Below are positions 12,301-24,594 of a stretch of 64,000 nucleotides of DNA, piece by piece. The notes beneath the pieces were generated by a model. The model searched no databases. It saw nothing but the letters and a program-made list of their open reading frames with translations, and was not told where the DNA came from. This DNA is from Oscheius onirici (taxonomy: Eukaryota; Nematoda; Chromadorea; Rhabditida; Rhabditidae), in the NCBI GenBank assembly GCA_932521025.1, contig OW051468.1, positions 5,394,064-5,458,063 on the forward strand. The letters are read 5' to 3'. The translations under genes and the position numbers were made by a program. Each line of letters opens with the position of its first letter. Positions within the stretch are counted from its first letter, which is position 1.

Positions 12301-12961
12301 CTTTTCTTAGCTTCACATTGTTCGGACAAAGTTCCTTAAAAATTTCTCTCACCTGCTGCTTGGACAGTATGATTTCTCCACTACAGATCGTGTCCCTGGT
12401 TGACCGACTCGGCTTTTCACAATCCTAAAATCGCAAGATATTTCTCACACACCCAATGTTCTCTAGGCCGCCCAGGGGAGTCTTCAGTCAAATCGACGGC
12501 CTGCCGACTCCACTATTCGGCTATTAACATACTGCTCCCGTGTTTTTTAACCCTTGTTCGAATGGGGGAACTGACCAGCACGTTGCAGACTCTGTAGCGT
12601 GTGGAATGGCCGGAACAGCGCTCCTCGAGACATCTTCGCAACTGTTGAGAGACTCCTCCACCGCACTGAAATTGTCTCTTTTTCTCGAACTTGGACCCCG
12701 TGACAAATAATTCAGAGGAGGGACAATAGGAAAGGCAAGGTGTCTTGCTGATTCGCTAACGAGTCGACTTTTTTTTCAGTTTTGGAAAACAAACTTACTG
12801 ATTTGGAGCAAGAGGTCCAGTGTGACCAGCCGGCCCAGCCGAAAGACAAGACCAAATGATAATTCTGGAAATGTCAAATGGTACTTGAGAAGAAAGTTTA
12901 TTTTTTCTGAACAGATCATAAGAAAACTTACAGCTAGCAGTAGCAGAAAAAGATACCTCAT
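6366..12961 (-). CDS. Punctin/ADAMTS-like secreted matrix protein (MADD-4 type)
   Basis: MADD-4/ADAMTSL proteins are secreted organisers; in C. elegans MADD-4 guides muscle arms and axons and clusters synaptic receptors. The start at 12961 gives a signal peptide (MRYLFLLLLA) leading straight into the first TSP1 repeat (WAGWSHWTSCS, then CGGGVSQQLRRC). A cysteine-rich module follows (VADGTPCQ, VCSQGSC, GCDDVVGSSLRFDACGVCGG). Further TSP1 repeats lie near 11930-10900 and 9130-8250, such as WSRCSASCGQG, WSECHPPCGGG, WSDCSATCGPG, WSQCSASCLGG and WTECSASCGSG. Next come one Ig domain (about 8200-7830, with VWWAKNG and DAGVYECF), three more TSP1 repeats (7600-6850) and a C-terminal PLAC domain (CDSNEVRQKCCATC). 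Order and content match punctin rather than ADAMTS proteases, since no metalloprotease domain is present. A roughly 1.5-kb intron splits the gene near 9.2-10.7 kb, and one exon joint there is unresolved. Confidence 0.85.
9180..10683 (-). promoter_or_regulatory. Large MADD-4 intron with paired AP-1/GATA composite sites and a candidate internal first exon
   Basis: Introns elsewhere in this gene are mostly below 300 nt, so this one stands out. It carries two exact, inverted copies of GATAATGAGTCAA (9819-9831 and, inverted, 9905-9917), each joining a GATA site to an AP-1 site (TGAGTCA). More GATAA-like sites lie nearby (about 9746 and 9797). On the minus strand an ATG near 9670 opens a frame of about 42 codons ending in a good donor (AG|gtaggt). 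Its phase fits the next TSP1 exon. C. elegans madd-4 uses an internal promoter for its short isoform, so an alternative start here is plausible. The candidate exon lacks an obvious signal peptide. Confidence 0.4.
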
Positions 12962-13760
12962 CTCTCGTGATCATCTCGCGATCATGACAGACGACAGACT
13001 GAAAACGCGAGGATATGTACGGGAAGAGCAGAGGTCCGAAGAATGCATAAAAAGCTAGGGGTCGGGCTTTCTGAAAGGACTGGGTCCCTCCCAGCAATCA
13101 AACTACGGCACTACCTCTCTCTCCGAGACAATAGGTCGCCTCACACAATTCACAGCCCTTTTATGGAGAGGTCAAACAGAAGGTTTTTGGGAGTCAATTG
13201 AATGGACTGGGAACTCGGTTTATACTGGAGGAAAAGACTACGGTATGGAGAAGGGAACGGCGATTGGGAAGACGTGTGAAGAAAGCAAAGTCGATTAGGG
13301 AGACTTGGCCCCTGCGACGAGGCTTCCTAAAAACAATATTTGGCCGGCACTGGAAGTGTGCCTCTCCCTCTCCGGGCAGTTATGAGCCAACTCCCAGAGG
13401 ATTCATCCAGTCGATCACACGTAAAGACGAACGTGTGCCTTCTGATTGCGTCTGGTCATTCCACACGTCTCGGATGACCCTTTCCGGTTAGGGCTGGGCA
13501 AATACAGAGTACTAGAGAAGTAAACAACGAGGGTCAGAAGGACGGCAAAAAGAACTCTTCTGACAACCATATCTATCATCTTCATCGCTGTCATCCGGTC
13601 TTCTACCGATAGAAGTAATTGCGAAGTAATCCCTGTTCCGCGGCATCCGAAATTTTTTTGAAGGGAAAAAGAAGTGAACCAGCTTGTGCTTATTTCAGAA
13701 AGAATCTTCAAAAAAAAATCTCTCTTGAACTTTTTATTGTGTCAAGCGCTGTGCTCATCT
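12962..13760. other. Intergenic; one small minus-strand ORF with a TM segment
   Basis: The ORF at 13415-13711 (minus) contains a hydrophobic stretch (RVLFAVLLTLVVYFSSTLYL) after a basic N-terminus, type II membrane-anchor style. No homologue is recognised, and it could be a 5' exon, a small protein or chance. Nothing else is supported here. Confidence 0.3.
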
Positions 13761-14268
13761 CTAATGGAGAAGGTCGACATTGACCTCGCCTTCCAGTCCT
13801 CTCGGTGTCTTGTTCGCCTTCATCGGGATGACCTCCTTCAGCTTCTTTCTCAGGACTTCCATGTCGGCGTCCTCGGTCAGATCCCAGTAGTTCTTGCCAC
13901 AGTTCATCTCGGCGATCTCACGACTGCGACGTTCCACATCGGGCAGACGAATGTATTCGGCCTTCGGGAACAGATCCTCCGTCCTCAAGCTCTGGCTCTC
14001 ACACGGCGGCTCCTTCTTGATCGACTTGGAGAACATCTCTTCCGAGAACTTGCAGACGAGCGAGTTCTTCTCCAGCTTGTCCAGCTGCACATGATGAAGA
14101 ACCGTGGCCGGAGCGGTGTAGCCACTGGGTTCCGGCTTGAACTGAATGGCCAGGGAGAGCTGTGTTCCGTCCGGGGCATTCTTCAGTCCCTTCTCCAGTG
14201 TAGCGAAAAGGTTCTGCAAGCTATTGTAAGAGAAGTAAGAGTAGAAATACCTTGGCAATGTCCGACAT
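13761..14268 (-). CDS. Uncharacterised cytosolic protein of about 155 residues
   Basis: The start is placed at 14268 (MSDIAK), followed by a 37-nt intron (14214-14250) that restores the frame into NLFATLEKGLKNAPDG. The protein is hydrophilic with no signal peptide or membrane helix. It has a mixed alpha/beta look, a Glu/Lys-rich centre and a C-terminal half reading CGKNYWDLTEDADMEVLRKK. Its codon usage is GC-richer and cleaner than the flanks, which suggests a well-expressed gene. I do not recognise the family. It is transcribed in the same direction as MADD-4 downstream. Confidence 0.6.
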
Positions 14269-15068
14269 GACCAACTACTTGGGAAGAAGGTCCGTGGTGT
14301 AAGTGTCTTCTCCTAATTGTTGCGAAAGTTTTTTTTAAACAAAGGCAAAATTAGAACTTTTTGATGACTTTCCCTCATTGATTTGTAAAGCAACTTTAGT
14401 CTTTTTTCCAATGTCAGCTTCTGTGGAGCATTAATTGAAGTATTATGAAGAGGAGAACAGTTTCATGGTTGTCTTCTGGAGAGACCAAGTGGTTTGAAGA
14501 GAGCCAAAGTAAAGATTGAAAACTGTTCTCTGGAGCAGCATGTCAAGTCCAAAAGAATCTCTTTAGGTATATCTACAATTTCTCAAAGCTGAGTACTCAG
14601 CCATCTTTCTTTACTAAAGTGCAGCGGTTTCTGTTTGTCTGTCTGTCTGTTCTGTAGTGGTGTCCGCACAGTTGTCGAGACTAGCGTAATATGTCAAGTT
14701 TTGTCATGTTAATCTTTTATAGAACGAGATAGTTTTTTTTTAGGGAAACGCGTCTGGGGGAATCTAAACTATCTCAACCGTAATGGTATTTGGTAATCTG
14801 AACTAGGACATCAGTTGTTACGTACGTGAGCGCCGCAGGCGCAAGGGCGGCGAAAGCCGTCGTAGACGGCTGGTTAGGACACAAAGTGTGAGAGCAGATC
14901 GGTCACACCACGTGGCGTCCATGAGGCCATGCTGTCTGCGACCCAGAGAGTGTAATCGAAGAGGTCAGTTGGCGTCTTCTGTCCGATTCTTGATTGCTTT
15001 TCTCGGCTGTCTCTCTTATCAATTCGCACTGCCCTCTGTTCTTTTGACTCTCTTCTCTTCCAGGCAAA
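14269..15068. other. Intergenic with short GTCT microsatellite
   Basis: A (GTCT)n run lies near 14635-14652, and a GC-rich stretch with short inverted motifs lies at about 14830-14870. No exon is supported. The AGXT2 start lies just beyond a splice-acceptor-like ttctcttccag at the right end. Confidence 0.45.
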
Positions 15069-16867
15069 ATGCAGCGTGTCCAGCAGCTTCGACCTCTTCT
15101 TCCAAAGAGTATGGTGACATACTACCAGAAGCCATTGCTCATAACGCGGGGCGATATGCAATTCTTGTACGATTCCGAGGGCAAGAAGTATCTGGACATG
15201 TTCGGAGGCATTGTCACCGTCTCTGTAGGACATTGTCATCCGTAATTATTGTCATTTCGGCCAAAATGTGGGTTCAGGAAGGTCAATGCTGCCTTGAAGA
15301 GTCAGTCCGAGAAGCTCTGGCACACGACGTCCATCTACCTCACAGAGCCCATCTTCGAATATGCCCAGAAGTTGACCAGCACAATGCCTGAGCACCTGAA
15401 GGTATATCCTTTAGTCTCTGTCTAAGCCATATCCTAGGTCTGTTTCTTCGTAAACTCGGGCTCGGAAGCCAACGACTTGGCACTCGCTCTGGCCAGAGTA
15501 CATACTGGTCGCTTCGATGTGCTCTCCATGAGAAATGGTTATCATGGAATGACTCAAACCGTTCTTGGAGCCACAAACTTGGGTAAGTCGGCTCTTTGAA
15601 TGAAGAAGTGAAAGTTTGAGTAATTTGTTCGTTGACACTCATAACGGGTTCTACAAGGGAACACTTTGAAGATTGCGGACACTCACGGTTATCAGAATGT
15701 GCAGATTCTTTACAGGTACCTGGAAGCAGCCTATGCCCACCGGGTTCGGTATTCTGAAGGCCATGATCGCCGACCCCTATAACGGCGTCTGGGGTGGCAA
15801 GAACTGCCGTGATTCTCCGATTCAGGTCAAGAATCGAGACTGTGACTGTACTGCTGGACAGTGTAAGGCTACAGACAAGTATACTGTCCTCTTTCTCACA
15901 AAATCTGCTTTTTTCAGTTACATGAAACAGTTCGAAGAGACTCTCCGTCACGACTTTCCCGTCTCCACTGGGCCAGCTGCCTTCCTTTGTGAGTCAATTC
16001 AGGGAGTCGGAGGTGCTGAACTTTCTCTCTGGACTCTATGCTCATTTCAGGAACTACCCAATTCCCCAAAGGCTTCCTCAAGCGATCTTTCGAAGCTGTC
16101 CGTTCCCGTGGTGGCCTCACCATTGCCGACGAGGTCCAGACCGGCTTCGGGCGACTCGGATCACACTTCTGGGGATTCCAATGTAATTTTTTTCGTTCAT
16201 TTTTATCTTGAGGTCGGATACTTCTATAAAACCTATCCGTTTCAGCCCAGGACGCTCATCCAGACATTGTGACCATGGCCAAGGGAATCGGAAACGGTTT
16301 CCCGATGGGAGCTGTCGTTACCACGGAAGAGGTCGCCAACTCTTTCGGAAAAGCCCTTTATTTCAACACGTACGGTGGAAATCCATTGGCTTCCGTCGTC
16401 GGTAAGGCCGTCCTCGAGGTTTGGATTCTGAAAGGAAAGTGTATTGTCGAGCCTCTTTCAGGTGATAGAAGAAGAGAAACTGCAGGAAAACTGCGCCGTG
16501 GTCGGAGACTATTTCCTAAAACAGCTGGCTGCCATTGACAGTCTGTTAATCGGGGATGTACGTGGCAAAGGACTAATGATTGGGGTTGAACTGATCGACG
16601 AGGAGGGAAAGCCAATGGCTGCGGCAAGAACTGCTGCCATTTTCGAGGAAACCAAGGTTTTTCTATTCTGTTCGTGAAAAAAAGCTAAAGTTTTAGAACC
16701 GAGGAGTTTTGATCGGAAAGGGTGGAATCAACGGGAATGTCTTGAGGTAAAACTGAATATTCCAGCTCAGATTCTTTTTCAGGATTAAACCGCCAATGTG
16801 TATCACCAAGGAGGACGTGGATATTACCGTCTCTGTGATTGCCGATGCTATAAAACAGGGAAAATGA
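15069..16867 (+). CDS. AGXT2: Alanine--glyoxylate aminotransferase 2 (class III PLP aminotransferase)
   Basis: AGXT2 transfers the amino group of alanine to glyoxylate and also handles beta-aminoisobutyrate and dimethylarginine in mitochondria. Hallmarks in order are [39 protein letters not shown] (phosphate and cofactor contacts), [15 protein letters not shown], a [15 protein letters not shown] segment, the Asp-containing [19 protein letters not shown], the Schiff-base lysine in [24 protein letters not shown] and [13 protein letters not shown]. Exons are split by introns of about 36-60 nt. The ATG follows ttccag|gcaaa, so a trans-splice acceptor is likely. The resulting N-terminus ([13 protein letters not shown]) is short for a mitochondrial presequence, though basic. 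The stop lies 35 nt from the ASNSD1 stop on the other strand. Confidence 0.95.
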
Positions 16868-16902
16868 AGAATCAGAATCTTAAAGACCTGAATGAATGAT
16901 CT

Positions 16903-18844
16903 TTACTTGACTACCAGATGTTCACTCGTATCACTTCCTTTCACGTCCTTTGAAGAGTTGCTCATCTTGGTCATTCGAGATCCAAACTGCATGGCTTGTT
17001 TCGGTGCGTCGTGAGGCGCACCAAGCTGTTTAAGACACTGAAATTTTGGGAATGTATCGTATGTTTTTCAAAAGAAAGTTTAGACAAAGTAACAGAAAAA
17101 CTCTCTTACATCTCTGATAATCTTCTTTTCACCCTGACCTCTGGGCAGCGATAGGTCACATTTCGCATTCATCGGCAGATTGTTGGCCCATTTTACTAGC
17201 TCGTCAGCAAGAAATGGAGCTCTAAAAGTTATTTTATATTTGACAAAAAAGAGCTTACATAAGAGTCCGTCCTAGAATTTTCGCTACTCGAGCATCTCTC
17301 CCTCCGTTTCGTAGTCCTAGTCGGCGTAATTCTCCCTCACATTCCTGAAATATAAAATAAGAAGAACTGAAAAGGATACCGTTATAGCTGCATCAAGCCC
17401 CTCCTTCTCGAATCGAGTACGGTGTCTTGCGTAACCGGCAAAGAGCTCATCAGCTCCGCTTCCGACGAAAACTTGCTCTCCTGAATATCTAAAATTTGGA
17501 CGTTTCGGGCAAGAGAAATGAGTAAAGCATACGAGAACTGGCGCCCGGATTCGAAATCAAAGCCCTCGGCTCTCAAAGCGAACCAAAGAACACAGGCTAA
17601 AGAATCGTCTAGTACGGATCTGGCTGGTGTAGCTGCCTAAACTCAAGTTTAATTTTGATGTCTAATAATTTTGTCTTAAAAATCAGCTACCTTGTAAATA
17701 AACTTCTTCCGACTCAACTCGAGTTCTTCCGGAAGGACATTGACAAGAATTAGTCGCAGTCTCGACTGTGAGTCAGCTTGTTTTAGGAAGGGCCAGGCGA
17801 TCATAGCCCGTATTCTGGAAAAACATCTAGATTGGAGCGCCTATAATCTTTTTGCTGTGGCCTTCACAACAGTTCATAACATTTGATGGCGGGATCATCT
17901 GACACATAAAATAATACCTGTCCGGGGCTTCGCTGAACGCCTTCTGATCCGATCCAAAGGCCACATTGACGAGAATGATGGCCATGGAAGAAGGAGCAGC
18001 CTGAATGAGAGCGAGAGTGCTGAGCAGGCTGTCGACACCGCCGGAAAAGGCCACCAACACATCTTGGGATTCTATAAAGAGCGTAAAATTGTTGTAAAAA
18101 AAGTGCTTACCTTTGTAAAGAAATCGTGCTGAAATCTCGACTAGACGACTGTTTAACTCGCTCGAGAGGTCTTCTGCTTGATCGGTGAGCCTTCGTGAAA
18201 TCTAAAATGACTGAAAATTTGTGGAACTTTCCTAAGTTTACCGTTAGAAGCTCCATTTTGGAATTTCTCCAAATAAATTCAGTTTTCGCAAAATGACCTC
18301 TCCAAACTTTGTCAGAAGAATCGGGATATTCTTCTAAAAACGAATACATCCGAGCCTCTAGCGTCTTGCAGTCGATGGATGTGATTTGGCCGTAAGGAAC
18401 ATCACTCCAAGTACCCTGATTGTGAGTAATAAAAGTTGTTTAAAATAAAAGCTCTAAAAACCTGTATATCTTGTTGAACTAGAGCTGATGCGACTAAAGC
18501 ATCATCCTCGGCGAGCCAGACGAGGCTGTATCGTCCGAACACGTCTCTTCCGATAAAAATTCGATTAAGATCAGACTAAAGCCGTATTCGTCAATAAATT
18601 TTTGAGGACTGACTCGGTAATAGATGATGCTCCAGGCGTTTTCAAGACTGCTTATTTTGTCGACAATTTCAGCTTCAGTGGGTTCATCACTCAGCTCAAG
18701 TTCTGCATCAATATACTGTTCGAAGAAGAGTTGCCAATTACCAAAACTGCTGGGAATCCCGTCGCCTGCTAAAAAGGTTCCAGAAGCACTCGGTTGGCCG
18801 TCTTTCGAAAATCGCCAAAATGTGTCGCATGGTATCTGTAACAT
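16903..18844 (-). CDS. ASNSD1: Asparagine synthetase domain-containing protein 1
   Basis: ASNSD1 proteins pair an N-terminal glutamine-amidotransferase-like region with an asparagine-synthetase-like ATP-pyrophosphatase domain. The PP-loop is clear (VAFSGGVDSLLSTLALIQ), followed by IILVNVAFGSDQKAFSEAPDR, VLDDSLACVLWFALRAEGFD, GSGADELFAGYARHRTRF, NGGRDARVAKILGR and PKQAMQFGSRMTKMSNSS, all of which align well with the family. The N-terminal part begins MLQIPCDTFWRF directly after a splice-acceptor-like catctcttcag. The usual MCGI start with its catalytic Cys is not visible, so glutaminase activity is unlikely. STI1 lies 150 nt upstream on the same strand, and AGXT2 ends 35 nt beyond its stop. 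Confidence 0.9.
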
Positions 18845-18993
18845 CTGAAGAGATGTTGAGACATCGCTGGAATGTTATCGGGGATATACGCATAACGAAA
18901 CCAGAGAAAGGTAAAGTAAAAAGTATAAATTCATGTTCGAGAAACACAGGGAGATGTAAAAAGATCAAATCGGGTGGTGGTAAAGATGGGAGA

Positions 18994-20208
18994 TCAGCGC
19001 ATCTGAATGATTCCGGCCTGTTGGAGTCTCATCAGTTTCTTGCGAATCTCAGGATTCTGCATGTGCTCCCTCACCGCACCAGGGTCCTTTAAATTTACAC
19101 TCAAAAAGTCTAAAAAGGAGAGAACTTACCGAAGACATCTGTTCAAGTAGCATTCTCATTCCAGGATCCTGGAGAATGGCTTGAACTTCGGGATCCGATA
19201 AGGCAGCTTGACGGGCCTTCTCCGGATTGTCGTCGTTGGATCGCAGGCAGTTGCTCAAGCCCTCCATAGCTTCGGCATTGTTTGAATCCAGGGCAAGAGC
19301 ATCTTCGTATGCTCGCTGAGCCTTACTCCACTCGTGCATGGCCGCGAGAGCACCTCCTTTGCGGATATATCCCTTGACTAAAGGTGACGCTTTTTTTAAA
19401 AGGTGGAATAAGAACGTACTGAACTTGGGATCCTTTTTAATGCAAAATTCGCAATCATCAAGAGCTCGCGGGAATTCCATTAGCTTCATGAAGCAGGCGG
19501 CGCGATTGGAATATAGAATGGCGTTGTCCGGATCACGCTTCACAGCTTCATTGTAATGTTTCATGGCAGTGGCGAAGTCTCCTTTCTGAACAGAAACACT
19601 GATCCGTTAGAATGAGTAGAAATTACCTTGAAAAATTCATTTCCCTTGTTCTTCTCCTCCTGGGCCACTTCCGGATTGATATAAGCGAGACGTTCCTTTT
19701 CTTTTAGTTGCTTCTCAAGTTCCTTGGTTTTCTTCACGAGCTCCTGAAACGGGGAAATGTATAAAACTTCAAATAATAAAGCTTACGGGGTCGCGGAATT
19801 CGGATAGAGATTTTCCGTACCAATGAAGTGCTTCCTTGATGTCTCCCTTCTTAACCAGCGCATTTCCAGCGCGAGCCATGACTCTGAAAAACAGTTCATA
19901 TTTGAACATATAAACTGCCTCACTTCGAAATCAACTTGTAATCAGCACGGTGCTCGCGTCCAATATCGACGGCCTTGGTGCAGACATCTACGCATTCAGT
20001 GATCTTTCCCTCTTCGAGAAAGGCAGCTGAAATTAGAAGTTAGTTAATAGTAGAGAAAAAAACAATAACCGGCTTTATTGGAATAAAAGGAGATATTTGT
20101 CGGATCGAGCTCGATGGCCTTGTCGTAGTGGACGTGGGCAGTGACAAAGTCCTTCTGCTTGTAGGCAGCATTGCCCAGGTCCTTTTCGGCCACGGCTTGA
20201 ACATTCAT
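18994..20208 (-). CDS. sti-1: Hsp90 co-chaperone STI1/Hop, short nematode form
   Basis: STI1/Hop couples Hsp70 and Hsp90 through TPR domains. The product starts [20 protein letters not shown] and encodes TPR2A ([11 protein letters not shown], then [20 protein letters not shown]), a charged linker ([19 protein letters not shown]), TPR2B ([60 protein letters not shown]) and a C-terminal DP2 motif ([20 protein letters not shown], then [20 protein letters not shown]). TPR1 and DP1 of the longer animal and yeast proteins are absent, as in C. elegans STI-1. The start codon follows acgattacag|ag, a probable trans-splice site. ASNSD1 lies 150 nt downstream on the same strand, an operon-like arrangement. 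Confidence 0.95.
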
Positions 20209-21505
20209 CTCTGTAATCGTGAAATTATTCAAGAAATTGTGAAGAAGAAGTGGGTAAAGAAGACGACCCTGTATAACGATCAATTTGAGAATAAGAAATA
20301 GTCATATATATGAGCTTTTCAGGCAATATCGAGAAAAGTAGCGAACGGTCGAATAGCCGTTGTCGCTGGAGCAACTGGAACGTTCGAGAAGCGCAAAGGG
20401 GCGGTATTTATAGGAGGGACTGAATATCTCGAATGGAGAGAAATAGCTAAGGTTAGCGTTTCATAATTACGAAGTTCGTAAAGCATCGACTTTATCCTGA
20501 TAGTGAGCAACGGATTTAAACAACGATATTTTTGTCCACAAATTCTAACGAAAAGCAGTGAGAGATCGCATGGCAAAGAAATAGCAATAAGCCATTTTGC
20601 GTGATTTCTTTGTATTGAACATGTAAGATGATGGGAAAAGAACCGGTAATAAAATGGAGACTTTTCGGATCTAAATCGATGACTCCCAGCACTGAAAAAT
20701 AAAGCACACAGTCCTGGTACTACGTGGTTCCACCTTTTGCATTATTTAGGTTTCTGTCTCTCAAATTATGTAGGTATCGTCTCGATCACTAGAAAACTAG
20801 AAGAAAAGAAAAGAAGGAAAACTGGTCTTGGCAATGGAACTTCTTCGCAAAAAGAAAATGTAGGAAATTCTACTGCAGCAGATCTTTACAGCTCTAAAGA
20901 CTACCGTATCGTCTTTACGTGACGGGACCAAATTACGTTCAGTCCTTTGGTAATAGTTCGGTAGGCAACACCGTTCGTTCAAATATTTTGGCGCAAACTC
21001 CCAAACAACAAGTGCTTGCGTTTTTCTCTATTTTCCATCCATTATTGAGTATTCTAATTGTTTTTATCGAATTCTCCGTGTAAAACAACCGCCTGGACGT
21101 GTATTTCAGCCAAAAATTGAAAGAAATATGTGAAAATCTTCAAGGACGGCTCATGTTGGGATATCTCGTCAAAATCTGGCAATTTTTGGCTGAAATACAC
21201 GTCCAGGAGGTTGTTTTACACGGAGAATTCGATAAAAACAATTAGGAAGCTCAATAATAGATAGAAAATAGAGAAAAATTCAAGTCCTTGTTGTTTGGGG
21301 AGTTCGCGCCAAAATATTTGAACGAACGGTGCTGCCTACCGAACTATTACCAGTCCTTTAACAATTTCCATCCGGCAATCCTTGAAACAAGTTGGCGTCA
21401 AATATTCCGTTCTTATTCAGTTTTACTTTCCTGTTCATTTCCACGTTCCGTAAACGCACACTCGTATTTATTACTCACAAACGATGTTTACAAAGTCAAT
21501 GTAAT
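20209..21505. other. Intergenic region between convergent sides of STI1 and the chromodomain gene
   Basis: No supported exon is seen. It contains the 403-bp inverted-repeat element at 20949-21351 with its 8-bp flanking duplication. The rest is AT-rich and should hold the STI1 promoter and the 3' flank of the chromodomain gene. Confidence 0.5.
20949..21351. mobile_element. Fold-back MITE with 171-bp arms and 8-bp target duplication
   Basis: Arms at 20949-21119 and 21180-21351 are near-perfect inverted copies separated by a 60-bp spacer. Ends read GGTAATAGTTCGGTAG and CTACCGAACTATTACC. The 8-bp direct repeat AGTCCTTT flanks both ends (20941-20948 and 21352-21359), as expected for a target-site duplication. 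No coding capacity is present, so this is a non-autonomous element. An 8-bp duplication fits hAT- or Merlin-type transposases, but superfamily is inferred only from that length. Confidence 0.88.
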
Positions 21506-22708
21506 TCAGATCTTGCTCCTTCCGCTTTCCTCGACGGTCACACTCTCTATTTGCGTAGATCTCTTGAGAAATGTATTGAACTCCTTGACTGTCATCTTGC
21601 TTTCATTACCCTGAAAAGTCATATGTTTCACCTTGCGTAAGATAGCAAACCGTAACCTCGTCGAACAGAGGGCTATTCGGGAAAACCGGGATGGTAGCTA
21701 AAGTATATTCCGGTCCGTAAATGGATCGAATCTTTTTCAAAACCATGTCCGGCTCGACACAGTCGACATCATAAAGCTCTTTCTGAAATTTCTACACTTT
21801 TTTGTTCACATTATGCTAACCGGCTCTTGCACTTTTTCAGGGATGAGAGTTTCTCGAGCGATGGTTTCTTCTTCCATGGTGTTTTCTCCCCGTTCCATAT
21901 GGTCTTTTTCTGTACTCTCCTGAATAACTTCTTCAGTCTTATTCACAGTAGGCTGTGATATATTTGCTGGGGTCTGTGACTGGCTGGTTCCAGGCTCCAA
22001 ATCCACAGAAGGACGCGTAGTGTTGGCATCTGCTGCCACTCTATAGCTCTCTGTTCTAGCCCTTTTCTTCTTATCCGCCTCTTCATCTACATTGTCTCCC
22101 TAAACTGTTGCATTTATATTTTTCCTACTGCGCTACCTCAGAAATGGTTCTCTTGTTTTTCTTCGAAGGTTTTTTCAAAGCTTTCATATCCGGTGAATCC
22201 AATCCGTTGGCATCATTGTAGTTTTTAGGGATAGCCGTAGTAGATCTGTTGAAAAGTTAATTCTACTAATTCTTTTTAGACGTACCTTACTGGCTGTAAA
22301 CCAAAAAATGGTAATTCCTCTTCTACTTCTCGTGCAGATTGAGACGGTCCTGCTTCAGACACTCGCTGGCTATTTTTCTTCGATGGACTAAAAATGACCT
22401 GATCTATCACTTTAGATTGCTTACCGTCCACGCTTTTTTGACTGTTTTTCTCCTATTTTATCCCAGTATCGGTTTATAAGTTCACGACAATTCTACAAAT
22501 TGAATACTGGGTGAAACATGATGCGATAACTTACACAATTATTTTCCGATAACCATTCATCCCAGTCTTTTGACCAGCCAAGCCAGCGGACTTTATATTC
22601 CAAGGCTCCTTCGGAAATTTTGCGATGGTTCAAAATTTTCTCAACCTACATGACGATTAGCTTTGAGATAGAATTTAAAACAACCTCATATTCTGCTGAT
22701 TCAGCCAT
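21506..22708 (-). CDS. Chromodomain protein (HP1/Polycomb-like reader)
   Basis: The N-terminus encodes a chromodomain after a first short exon (MAESAEYE|VEKILNHRKISEG). The core EYKVRWLGWSKDWDEWLSEN and RELINRYWDK follow, with aromatic residues suited to a methyl-lysine cage. The DEW ending is also reminiscent of MRG-type chromo barrels. The rest is low-complexity and charged, with a basic patch (KPSKKNKRTIS, DKKKRART) that could be a nuclear localisation signal, and Ser/Thr/Glu-rich linkers. No clear chromoshadow domain is seen, although the C-terminal exon (PEYTLATIPVFPNSPLF) is structured-looking. The ATG follows attttcttacag|ga. It is divergent from QTRT2, whose start lies 177 nt away, so a shared promoter is likely. 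Exact family is uncertain. Confidence 0.75.
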
Positions 22709-22884
22709 TCCTGTAAGAAAATATAAGAAAGACGCTAGTTGCAGCGAGGAAAGCGTCTCTTCCAGATCGACCAAACAAATGTCCTTTTTGTTGCGACGCG
22801 TTCGTACAAGTAGTTCCCATTTTTTCTCTCTTGAAATTTTTTCTCTCCTTCGAAGCCTCACTTTTTTAGGAATCCTTATTCAGG

Positions 22885-24405
<1,521 letters not shown>

Positions 24406-24594
24406 AGTTTATTCTGTTGATTTTAGTCTTATGTTGTTAAGTTCACATTCCTTGTTATAAACTTGTTTTTTTTGCTCGATTTCTTTCTAAATCCATGTTT
24501 TGTCGTAAAGTATCTGTCAATCGTTACCTATTCATGTCCAACTCTCAATCGGTTTTTGAAAATAATAAGTTTAGAAAGACTTTAAGAAAAAAAA

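Noticed and set aside
14820-14880. GC-rich stretch as a terminator or structured RNA
   Set aside because: Only short imperfect inverted motifs are present, too weak to support a call.
21288-21614. 108-codon plus-strand frame at the right end of the MITE
   Set aside because: It starts inside the inverted arm and then runs antisense to the last exon of the chromodomain gene.
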